From the NCBI GenBank assembly GCA_003952965.2, contig CM025852.1, positions 18,482,272-18,546,271 of the forward strand: 64,000 bases of DNA, in the 5' to 3' direction. The translations under genes were made by a program, and so were the position numbers. Shown here one piece after another: positions 37,201-47,400 of the stretch. The DNA is from Morella rubra (taxonomy: Eukaryota > Streptophyta > Magnoliopsida > Fagales > Myricaceae). Each line of letters begins with the position of its first letter. Position 1 is the stretch's first letter. The notes under the pieces were generated by a model that was not told the origin of the DNA, made no database searches, and worked only from the letters and a program-made list of their open reading frames with translations.

Positions 37201-38320
37201 GTCATGTCTAGCCATCAGGCCTGGGGCCACATCAAGGGTAGCTCGACCAAATGACATGTTCCAAGGGAAAGGGAAATAGTTCCGAAGGGAACGCACAACC
37301 CTGACTTCAGGGGTAAATGGAGCGATAGAGATAGCCCAAAATAAATATGAAATGACTTCTAAGCAAATTTGCATGTGCAAGAGTTGCATACATAAACATG
37401 CATTTATTTTGGCATGTATATACCTGTCATTCATGATCATGTCATGCATATCCCTTACTGAGTCATTCACTCACAGTATTTCAATTGTATCATTCCAGAT
37501 GATGTTCCAAGTGAGGAACTCTGGGGGAGGATCTAGAACTCGAGGAGGGGGGCTGACGAGGGTGCCCTCCCCTAACTTGCAATTCCTGTAGATCCTATAT
37601 TATTTTTGAAAGAGCTTACATGAACTTCCAATGTGTGGTCGTCATGGTCTGTTTAGCCTATGAGGCTTAAGGCTCTTAAACAACTTATATTTTGGGACCA
37701 TAATGAAATTATAATTTATTGCTTTGAGTTATTGCCTGAGGATTGGATTCTAAATGTCTCTCTATGTGTGTTGTTTGATGTAGCTATATATTTTTATTTC
37801 ACCCACACTTATTTAGATATTCTTATACTTCAGTAGAGCATTGAGAGTCCGCATGTTAGCTGTGGGTAAGAAATTAAAATTCTAAATAGTATTTTCATGA
37901 ACTAGAGAAATTCATATTTTTCTGAATTAATGAGAGGCAAGTTAGTTTGAAAAAAAAAATTCCACTTCAAGATTTAATAAGTGCGCTGAAGCGTTCATTG
38001 TTGGGAATGCTCGCGGCTGTCATTAGCCTCGCCTCGTCGGGCTAGCGTTTGGGGCGTGATAGCAACCCTCTAAGTCGCTGGATCTACGGTGTAATACAAC
38101 TTGAATAGCTTCCTTTTGAGGTGAGCCTCCGATACTTAAGCCAAAATTTGATGAAAAATGTGAGTAAGGAAGTAATTGATTATCCCTGTCAGAATACGTA
38201 CTGGTGGGTTTTTATATGAGATATACGGGAGTCGTTTTGCCAATCCTTAGTGTAGGGCGGCAATAGATGGCACAATGGGTGATGGAAGAGACATGTTGCG
38301 TATTTTCTCAAGGCTTATAG

Positions 38321-38994
38321 TAAGGGTGGGCAAAAATTTCAATAAGAATCGGAATTTCTGCTTCCACTTCCTATTTTGAAAATCGGGTTCTGATTCTGGC
38401 ATATACCGAAACCGGAATCGGAAGTCATTTTTTACAATTTCTAGAAACAAAACTAGAAATTTTGGTGGAATTACAAAAAATTTCAGTTCTGATTTTTAAA
38501 AAAAAAATAAAATAAAAATAGTGCTCAAAATAAAGTATAACATGTTGAATTTGATTGAATGTTTATTTTAGAATCTAGATTTTAGATGAATATTTACATT
38601 TATTGTTAATTTATGATGAATAACTAAAAAATACCAAAATTTTCGGTTTTGTTTTTATTTTTTCAAACAAAAAAAAAGACTCAAAATAAAGTATAACATT
38701 TATTTTAGAATCTATATTTTAGATGAATATTTGCATTTATTATGAATAATAGAAAAATCTTCTAAAAATTTGATCAAATAAACATTTTTAGCTCGTTAAG
38801 GCCTCAAAAAAATGTCTAAAAAAGCTCATATGCCTAATCAGAATTTTCGATTCCGATTTTGAAAATTTCGGTGCCGTTTCAATTCTATTCTAGTAAAATA
38901 CTGAAGTAGAATTGGAACATAAAATTTTTATTCCGGTGAGTAACTAAACGGAGCCAGAATTGATCATTTTTATCTGTTCCAGTATCCACCCTTA
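38321..38994. mobile_element. Probable hAT-type MITE
   Basis: Starts TAAGGGTGGGCAAAAA and ends in the inverted form CCACCCTTA. The internal sequence is AT-rich, with an imperfect repeat of CTCAAAATAAAGTATAACAT. TIRs of this type are seen in plant hAT MITEs, but a clear 8-bp duplication is not visible, so the limits and class are tentative. Confidence 0.5.
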
Positions 38995-39060
38995 GCTCAC
39001 GTAACCTTCCTTCGCGACCAAATCAAACCTTCAGAGGGGAACGTCTGCGGTTGGTCGGCC

Positions 39061-39156
39061 ATGAGCGGCCGCCTCCTGCGAGAGAGGGTATTTTCGAGAG
39101 CTAGATTCCCTGACATGCGGAAGTTCCCTTTCGACGAATGGGATACTGCTTAGCGA
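39061..39156 (+). CDS. Short GC-rich ORF, possible exon, unknown
   Basis: A 31-codon frame (start MSGRLLRERVFSRARFPDM, end FDEWDTA) in a local GC-rich patch that contrasts with the AT-rich surroundings. It could be a small gene, a 5' exon or a relic. No family was recognised and nothing conserved follows within the next 300 bases. Confidence 0.2.
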
Positions 39157-39461
39157 GTTAGGGCCCTCTAGGCCCTTCTTCATACGAGCTTTTTGCATCT
39201 TTAACTATGATGATAATTGAATTTATCTGAGGCCGTGATTTTCATACGAGCGTCGCGGAATTTGGACAAATGCCTCCTAATTCATTTCGTAGTCTGATAT
39301 TAATTTTGGAAGTATAGTACTTTCTCTTCTTGTTTTTTTTTTTGAAGAATTCAGCTGATGGAGTTTAGGATCTTGCCACGTGGGTGTTGAGTTTTTTCAA
39401 TTTTTTTATGGGGTTGATTAGGAGCTGGTGTTTAGTAGTTCTGGATGGCATGCCAATGAAT

Positions 39462-41060
39462 ATGGTTCAGTTGGCACTACGTTCCTTTCCTTCAGAAGGA
39501 TTACGTACGAGCCAAAACTTTATACCTGCAGACAATTAGGACGTGCTTGCTACTTAAAAGAACACTTCATGCCACACTAATGAAGCGTTGGGATATTATC
39601 ACAAAGGTAAAATACATAAACATAGACCCTGTATAACAAACAGAGTACGAAAGATAAGGTTGCCGAGGACAAAACCCAGAAAATTAAAGAAGAAGGCGAC
39701 AAGAGTACGATGGTTTAAGGTAAAACGTGGATATCGTAGCTTTTATATGGTCTATTTTGAAAGCGGGCATCCGCCACGCATAGTGGAGGAACACTTATTA
39801 GCGTCGTCCTCGTTGTGGGACTCTGTCATGGGCGGTCCCTTTAGCAGACCTCCAAATAGCTCAGCTGGATCGTAGTAGACCTCCACCTCTTCTACTCTCA
39901 GAGATTCATCAACCTATATACATATAGTAAAAAGCACAGTCAATGAGACTGAATCGATTAAAAAAAAAAAAAAAAAAGAAGGAGAAGAAGAGAAAAGATT
40001 TTATTATTTTCCCTATGCCAAGATTACCTTGAGGGTAGCCAATCCAATAAACTGAACCATCTCTCCTGTGGGAGCATGCCCTTTGAAGGGTCCCTCGAAG
40101 AAGCCCCAGTGCCTGAACTTGAAAGCAATTTCAGGTGGTCCAGAATAAACACTAAGCACTTCCCATGCAAACCCACGAGGAAAAGCAGATCGAAAAACAT
40201 CATGAGACGATTCAAAGGTCTCTTCGTCTGCTTTGTAGTACTGGAACTCCTTTGGCAGAGAATTCTTCAATAAGGCGTTGTAGCTCCCGAGCCCAAGTGT
40301 TTCTTCCCCGGATAACCCCTCTCTCCCTGGCACAAAATTCATGTACTGGTTTATGTATGGAACGGTAGTGCACATGAAGAAAAGGGAGCTGATACATGAA
40401 GAAAAGAGTATAGACAGACATTCACAAAGCATATTTCTATGAAAATCAAGAAGAAGCAGTAGCCATGATTACAAAATGATATTGTTTACCATTAACGAAG
40501 AGCTTGAATTTCTCTGGGTTTATGGTCTTGAAGTCCTTCAAGCGAGTTTTGTGCGAGAGCTCCATCTCCCATGTCTTTATAGAATTCTGTACAATCTCTT
40601 CCAGGGACCCTTTGGGCCACTCCTGCAAAACAAGTTGAGTTTATTAATTGCTAGAGGGAGAGAATTAGTGTTAGCTAGAAATTAAGGATCTCCAATCTAG
40701 GTGATCGTCCATCTTCACCTTAATCCTGCCTTCTTCGAAGAGCTTGTTCACATCGTCGTATGTAGGCGGGCCACCATGCCTCCACTCAGTTTTGTCTGCT
40801 TCATCATGTAAGAAAGACCTGTACCTATCTCCCACAACTTTCGGTACTGCATCTTCTTCGGTAGCCATGTTAGATTCCTCTTTGCTCCAAGAAGGGAGGT
40901 TGTTGAGGGGGGATCTATAGATATAGGGGGAGGTGGGTGGTTCATATATGGTAGAAATGCAGGTATATCAGTAAATAATTTTCTTCGCGCAGGGTGTACA
41001 TGTAATACGTACGTCAAAGAAATTGCCTCGGCGTCCCCTTCATGGCTTGGAAAAATAATC
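39462..41060. repeat. Segmental duplication, unit 2, gene half
   Basis: Paralogous to 6230-8063 (gene, 3' flank and promoter). It lacks the TIR element and LINE present in unit 1 and shows the pre-insertion sequence AAAAATAAT at 41051-41059. Confidence 0.8.
39752..40868 (-). CDS. Pathogen-related protein family gene, copy 2 (intact)
   Basis: Four exons: 40719-40868, 40490-40622, 40028-40326 and 39752-39913. The first three have exactly the same lengths as in copy 1 (150, 133 and 299 nt), all with GT-AG introns. The product is 247 codons plus stop, seven fewer than copy 1 because of a different C-terminal tail (ends GGCPLSK). Conserved blocks are DRYRSFLHDEADKTEWRHGG, TWEMELSHKTRLKDFKTINP, SAFPRGFAWEVLSVYSGPPE and KFRHWGFFEGPFKGH. 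On the minus strand a TATA-like CCCTATATCTATAG lies at about 40927-40940, some 60 bases before the ATG. Role as for copy 1: unknown, probably cytosolic, stress-related by family name. A tandem paralogue of copy 1. Confidence 0.92.
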
Positions 41061-41219
41061 CCAAGGTACCAAGTCAACAGTTGGATCTTAAAACGGACCA
41101 AAATTAAAACATATTTATTAGGTTAGTAGCTCTGATTAATGTACATATTAAAAACATGTAATAAAATAGTGTAGAAATTATAACATAACTGTCGTCCATT
41201 TTTAATTTGCCTTTATATA

Positions 41220-41397
41220 GGGGTGTTTGTTTACCAAAATTTTGGAGAATATTCCCGAAATTTTGGAAATCTTTTATATTGAATTTATTGGGGTTTGTGA
41301 AAAGTGAAGTGTGTATGTGTAAAAGTTAAAAATTTTGGAGTGTGTTTGTTTTGTTGAAAATTTTGATACCCAAAATATTGGAGAAACAAACACTCCC
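41220..41397. mobile_element. Small MITE, 178 bp
   Basis: Starts GGGGTGTTTGTTT and ends AAACAAACACTCCC, with matching AAAATTTTGGAGAATATT and AATATTGGAG subterminal stretches. TATA-rich flanks make the TSD uncertain. Confidence 0.6.
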
Positions 41398-41718
41398 TAT
41401 ATCAATCGACGTCCGTTTGTGCATTAAATAATGCCTCCTTCAGACGTACGTCACTTTGATGAGTACATTACAATTTACAATATAAAATACGGATAAGATG
41501 GTCACGGGCAGGCTCAGGCGGTGACGGAAAAGAGGTATTCAAATGATCTTCTGCCTGACCGATGAGATTACCAGAGAGTATATACTACTACCCTAACATA
41601 CTATCAAAGATTAATTGGTTTACCAGATTATTGTAGTAAATCTGTATTGAATGGGTTACCTATATATATCAATGCCTTCATTAATTGCTCATAAACTGTA
41701 GGGACCACTGACCTGTAT

Positions 41719-41739
41719 ACTCTCTCTCTCTCTCTCTAT

Positions 41740-41770
<31 letters not shown>
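41719..41770. repeat. (TC)n(TA)n microsatellite
   Basis: About 10 TC units followed, after a short break, by about 14 TA units. Confidence 0.95.
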
Positions 41771-41772
<2 letters not shown>

Positions 41773-41894
41773 CAGCTATCTGTTTATGCGTCAGAGATAA
41801 CCTCGGAAAATCATGCATGCACAAGTGATCATCTACCTACTCAATTGATCTTATTGATATGATAAGACCATTTCCTCCAAAAATAAAAAATAAA

Positions 41895-42235
41895 TAAATA
41901 AATAAAGCTTAATAGTACATAGGTTTGAATGAGTCATATTTCTATGAGAAGTTGCAGATGAGCATTTAAGAAGGTATCTCAACTTGATCAATTATTTGAC
42001 TCTAACAATTGGCAGGAGAAACAAATAAATAAATAAATAAATTAATAATAGGTTTGAATGAGTCATATTTCTATGAGAATTGCAGATGAGCATTTAAGAA
42101 TACGGCAGTAAATAAATAAAGATTAATAGTACGTAGGTTTGAATGAGTCATATTTCTATGAGAAGTTGCAGATGAGCATTTAAGAAGGTGTCTCAACTTG
42201 ATCAATTATTTGACTCTAACAATTGGCAGGAGTTC
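41895..42235 (+). repeat. Three-copy tandem repeat with TAAA runs
   Basis: GGTTTGAATGAGTCATATTT recurs at 41922, 42051 and 42136, each copy preceded by TAAA-rich sequence. Copies 1 and 3 also share TCTCAACTTGATCAATTATT, which is missing from copy 2. Confidence 0.9.
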
Positions 42236-42263
42236 CCCCAATAAATACTGTCAAGAAAACGTT

Positions 42264-42380
42264 TTTATTTTTATTTTTATCAACTGTGGCAGCAGGCAAT
42301 GCCGGCGGATAAAGGGCATCGAACCCCGAAAGTATCCTCCTTAAGGGGAAGAGGTAACCACTGAGCTAACGCTCAGGGTG
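42264..42380 (-). mobile_element. tRNA-type SINE with 16-bp TSD
   Basis: On the minus strand it starts CACCCTGAGCG and has an A box TAGCTCAGTGGTT and a B box GGTTCGATGCC, the internal RNA polymerase III promoter of a tRNA-derived SINE. It ends in an A-rich GATAAAAATAAAAATAAA tail. It is flanked by exact copies of CTGTCAAGAAAACGTT (42248-42263 and 42381-42396). At 117 bp it is short but complete-looking. Confidence 0.9.
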
Positions 42381-42970
42381 CTGTCAAGAAAACGTTAAAA
42401 GAAGGTTTCGTGGTCGGAGAAAGCCCGCGGATCACAAGGTTTGATTACCACAGGTATGGCACAAATCCAATGCACACTGTACTAAAAAAATTTTAATCGA
42501 TTTTTCTAATATCGTGTTTGTCTAAAGTCAAGCCAGAATATATATGGTTTATCTAAATTTATAAGTTTGGGCGAATCTTCTTTGACAAAAACGGTGGCGT
42601 GTTTGTGATTTATAAATTTTTTGCTCCGTATTGTTAGTATTTGATTATGCGTTAATTCGACGCGAGATCCAAAACAAAATAAAAATCCCATTGCTGCCTT
42701 TCGGGTTAGTACTCTACTTGTCATGAAGATTAACCATTATTGCAATTTGGTTAGTAGCAAAATCTCTAGCAATAGCTATGGTTTTATTAATAGCGAGATA
42801 AGTTTAGTTTGATAGTTTACCCGGAAAGGAATATAATGAAAAATAAAAATAAAATAGATCCTCATACTCTCTCCTGTCCCTTCTTTGAATTTAGTAAGAG
42901 ACATAATATGTGCATTCAAATCCACGGGGTTTCATTCAGCAAAAAAAAAAAACACCACGGGGTTTCGGCC

Positions 42971-43640
42971 GGTCGGAAAGCATCATGTGATGGTTCGAAT
43001 GTCTCTGCATCTGCTTTGTATTTCTGAAACTCCTCTGGCAGAGAGCTCTTCAAGTTCGCATTGTAGCTCCCAACTCTCAAGAGCTTCTTCTCCTGACAAT
43101 CCCTCTCTTCCTTTTCGTTGCAGTAACAGAATTTGACAAAGCAAAACAATCTATAAATCAAAGAAGTACTCCATAGTTTGACTTAAAATAAATTCAAAAT
43201 AAGCATGAAAGAGGTAATCGGGTTTGGTATTTCATTGTCTGACCATTGATAATAAGCTTAAATTTTTCTGGGTAATTTATGTTTTGAAATCTTGGAAGCG
43301 GCTCTTGTGTGTGAGTTCCATTGCCCAGGACTTCAAAGCGTTTTGAACTGCTTCTTCTAGTGACCCTTTAGACCATTCCTGCAAACAAAACAACAAAATA
43401 AGATACAGAGAGACGACAATGAGAGAAATGAAGGTCAATGGGGTTGCCCGGTCCACCTTTGCACGGCCTTCCACGAAGAGTTTGTTCACGACCTCAAAAG
43501 TGGGAGGCCCGCCATGCCTCCACTGGGTGTCCTCTGATCCTCTTCCTGCAAGATTGAGTTGAGCGGTATTAATCTCCTGCAACTTCGATGTTACAAAAAG
43601 TTGAAACTTCAGCTTCCTCCTCCGCCTTGATACGTTAAAT
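42971..43640 (-). pseudogene. Pathogen-related protein family, copy 3 (broken)
   Basis: Exon 1 (about 43480-43600) keeps QWRHGGPPTFEVVNKLF but has a TAA where family members have a lysine codon before YRS, and a frameshift. Exon 2 (about 43245-43380) keeps EWSKGSLEEAVQNALKSWAM but has an extra base after DFKT that brings a stop into frame. Exon 3 (about 42971-43115) keeps LRVGSYNANLKSSLPEEFQK and ends abruptly after DAFR, where copies 1 and 2 continue SAFPRGF. Exon 4 is missing. At the break a CCACGGGGTTTC motif is present twice (42923 and 42957). It is more diverged from copies 1 and 2 than they are from each other, so it is an older duplicate. Confidence 0.9.
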
Positions 43641-44484
43641 CACTGGAAAGTTTTGATTTAGTCTGAGAAAGATATATAAGGAAGATGACATTAACAAGTT
43701 TGCTACAGATAGGAGACCAGCAAAATTTCAGGCTTTCTATCACTTGTCCTTATTCTGTCAGTAAATATGCAGCGCCGGAAATTCACCATTAAAGGACAGA
43801 ATGGTGCACTCTGGAGTGACCAATCCATCCCTGGCGCTTCACGTGGAACCTCCCAAAAGATAAAAGTTTTCCATGACAAAGGCAGATTATGAATTTCAGG
43901 TAGGGGATTACCAATTTATCATTTCATTTTGTTTTAACTTTTTAAGAACCAATGTTTTTTTTTTTTTTTTAAGAGAGTGAAAAGAGGCAATTCCATGTAG
44001 CCAATAACTACAAAATGTTCGAATTGAACCATAACTACTTGTCCCAAAAAGGAAAGACTATTACTACAATCCTACCAGCATGCAAGTGATAATTGGACTA
44101 CCATACCGGTGGTGCCAGCTCTGGGCATTCAACACATAAAACATGCACCAAATCAAATGTGGCCAAAGGGAGCCAAAGTTTTAGCATAGACGACATGTGA
44201 ATATTTCTGTCTCAAGTGTCATTATATAGTATGACAAACTTCATTAAAGTTCTCTCGATTCAATAACCATAAATACCAACTACTGTTGGCTCACATCTGA
44301 CTCAACCGAGCAATTCAAGTTACATTTTATGGACCCCTGTTAATTGGTTCCATCGAAACTAAAAGTATTCACGAGTTAATCACTGGATAACATCGTTCTG
44401 TGTGACCAAAAATATATTGTACGAGAGCTACGGCCAAAGACAGCTTCATCTCTGTCGTCCTCCTCTTAAAGCAGGTTCACCATT
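43641..44484. other. Intergenic DNA between PR copy 3 and ALG2
   Basis: No conserved ORF. The part nearest 44485 will include the ALG2 3' untranslated region. Confidence 0.5.
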
Positions 44485-47400
44485 CTAGTCTCTCTTAGGC
44501 CTAGCAACATCAAAAAGATATTGATCCAGACGCTGACCGAACATCTGTGTGGAGAATGACCGAATAACATGCCGGCGGGCCTCTTTGCCCATTCTCTCTG
44601 CCATCTGGGGGTCCTGAACAAGTTTAGCCATAGCCAAAGAGAACTGCCTTGGAGTAGGATCACAAAGAAATCCCGTCTCACCATCCTTAATTGTCTCTAC
44701 AGGGCCTCCACTGTTGCATGCAATAACAGGTTTATGAGCTGCCATTGCCTCCAGAGGAACAATACCGAAGTGTTCATCCTACATTATTGAAGATAAGATA
44801 TTAACCTTCCTTTCCTTTCCCAAAAAAAAATCAATTTGGCATTCAAAGGCCAACAGTCTTGACATAAATCTTACAATTCTAAATGCCATCACACCTTTGG
44901 TGTATAAATCACGCACAAGCACTGAGAGAGAAGTGCATTTCTTTCGGCTGTTGAGCATGATGTAATGAAGTTAACCCGATGAGATATTCCTTCCCTATCT
45001 GCCAAGCTTTTAAGCTCCTCCAAGTACTCAACATTCTCTTTCAGGCGTTTATCATACCCACCTGCAACAACAGATGAATGATTTATAAACCCAGTTCCGC
45101 AGAAAATTCAACATAAGATTCTGTAATGATTATTTCATGGGACAGATTATGCCTTTTGTTGCCATGTAATTGGCAAAATGATCTTATTACATACCAAAAT
45201 GCCTTACATAAAAGTACATAAAAACCCATCCCCATAGCAAGTAGGCTAAACAGGAGGATCCACAAACAAGCAGAGCAACTTCCCTGGATGTGAGTATTGT
45301 AGAACGAGAGTTGTCAGACCTTCTTTAGTTTCTCCTTCCTGCTTTTCCAACTCGTTGATTAGTTTGTCCGACTATCAAGGAACTTTTTTTATTGATTCTT
45401 TTATTTCAATATACTTTTTTCAAATTGTTTTATCCCTAGGATCAGTTAAATCTGCATCGAATAGAAATTTTTATTTGATCTTCTTAATCAATTCTTACTT
45501 CATTTTCGGTATTAAAAAAAAAACTCCTTACAGATTGAAATTGGAATTTGATTTTCCTGCAAACTTTTTTTGATAAGTAATTTTCCTGCAAACTTATCAT
45601 TTATGTTTACAAGTAATTTCTGTTGATAGTGATTTTTATTAAATAGATTTATTTTATGACAAAAATTCTGCATAATTTGTATTAAGAAAGATGCCATGAA
45701 TCTTATTTATCCTGATTGTGTCTATGTAATGTACTATAGAAGTTTCTAGGATTGAGAATACAAACATTTTTTTCTCTTCTTTATCATGTGAACAATGTCC
45801 ATCATCCTTTTCTTACAGTGTAGATGTCGTATTACAGCCAGCCATGCCTCAATTTTGAAACCTAGTGCATGAACTTATTTTGGTAAGGAAATTAGTGCAT
45901 CAATTACCAACCAGTTACAATACGAAAAGTGCCGCTCCATTCATACCTTATTCAGACATTCAAAATAAATTGTAACGAAATTACAAGAAGACGAGGAAAA
46001 GCCTTCCATGTTAAGTTACAGAAGGAGACTGACTGCAAAGCTGACTTCTGCAGCTAATCATATGAAGAAACCTAGTTTGGAGAACTTCATTGCAAGACAA
46101 GGTATTGCTTCTAGTTCGTTACCACACACAGTTAGTCCTAGTTGTACCCAATGCGTTGTTCGGATACATAAGGTGGCGATTACAAAACATACCAACAAAG
46201 AGACAAGTCTTTACAATCACTTACCCTGAAAAGTAAATACAAGATATCTCATACTATCTGTCAAGGATAGAGAAAAGACAAAATAGTTTGAAAGTTACCT
46301 GCAATGGTCAAGAAAGCATCATCGAGGTTATGATTTTGGAAGACAACTCCTTCAAGGGTGTGAAGCATAGCAAAAGCTGAAATTGCTAAATCTATGTTCT
46401 TTTTTCTTTCAAAGCGGTTGATGGAGAGAAAATTCAACCTAGACAAAAACAAATACAAATAAGAATCAGACCCTGCGGTTATGCTGAAGAAAGAAAACAT
46501 AGTAAAAGATACATCTACACAGCATTTTATGCCCGAGACTAGAAGATACCAAGAGAGAAGCAAACATGTAGTTACTTATTTGAATGAGGTTCGTCAAACT
46601 GATCAACATTAACTGCAGGATAAAGGACAGCCGGTCGTATCCCACGAGAATGAAGATGCTTGAATGTATTCGCAAAGGTAGATGCAGTAAATTTGCTGTT
46701 AACAAGTATCATATCTGCCATTCCTGGACTCCCCAAAAGCAGATGAATAAGAAATAGGAGGTTTAAATGGCCTAAATTGAGTTCCAATGATATTTACTAG
46801 AGTACCAAAAGTCAAGAAATAGAATCAAACCACTAGTCATTTCTTCTATAAAGTCAATTGGTTTTCTATAAATCCTCCTGAGAAAAGTAGTGTGTTGAGC
46901 CAGCAGCAGATCTGGAAAATGGCAATAGAATACCACCTGGGAAAATGACTGTAGTGCATGTAACAGCTGCAATGCCACGATATCAAGGTAACTGTTTACA
47001 TGAAAGAAGTATAAGTACCTTTGTTGACCTTTTAAGTTTCAGTATTGGAATGACAACAGAGACCTGATCTGCCAGTACAACATCAAAGGATGGCCACATG
47101 AACAGCACACAAAGAGCAACAAAAATGCACCGTAGATATGCACATAGGGCATGAAAACGGTAGAAAATATGTCGGGGCAGGAAGGCACCATATACAGTAA
47201 CTAGAAAGGTACCTGGAAAACCAGTGAACATTTAATAGGGCATATCAGAACACAAGATGCAGATTACCATCTAACACTGCAGAGCACCATTTGCCATTTT
47301 TTGGCTTTGAAACTACAACCAGTGTTGTCATCTAATACCTTTTTTCTGTTAGCTCTTTACAGAGAGGTGCTTCCAAACATATACGTGTAAATAAACGCAT

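Larger units (their letters stand above)
34113..38061 (+). mobile_element. Long solo LTR, gypsy type, TSD GCAAC
   Basis: Begins TGTGAGACTC and ends GGGGCGTGATA, between exact copies of GCAAC at 34108-34112 and 38062-38066. Its 3' part (37000-37330) shares with 31680-31940 the block ending GCACAACCCTGACTTCAGGGG and GAGCGATAGAG. It is 3949 bp, with no gag-pol. A GA-rich tract and a three-copy repeat lie inside. Confidence 0.8.
41605..42920. repeat. Segmental duplication, unit 2, spacer half
   Basis: Paralogous to 13885-15240. It contains later additions absent from unit 1: the TC/TA microsatellite, the 41895-42235 tandem repeat and the SINE at 42264-42380. Confidence 0.8.

Noticed and set aside
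38062..38190. A minus-strand frame that appears to run across the solo LTR site when the LTR is ignored
   Set aside because: No family resemblance; likely chance, and no splice or start signals support it.
42330..42365. tRNA-like A and B boxes
   Set aside because: Part of a SINE with an A-rich tail and TSD; the flanking stems needed for a real tRNA are absent.
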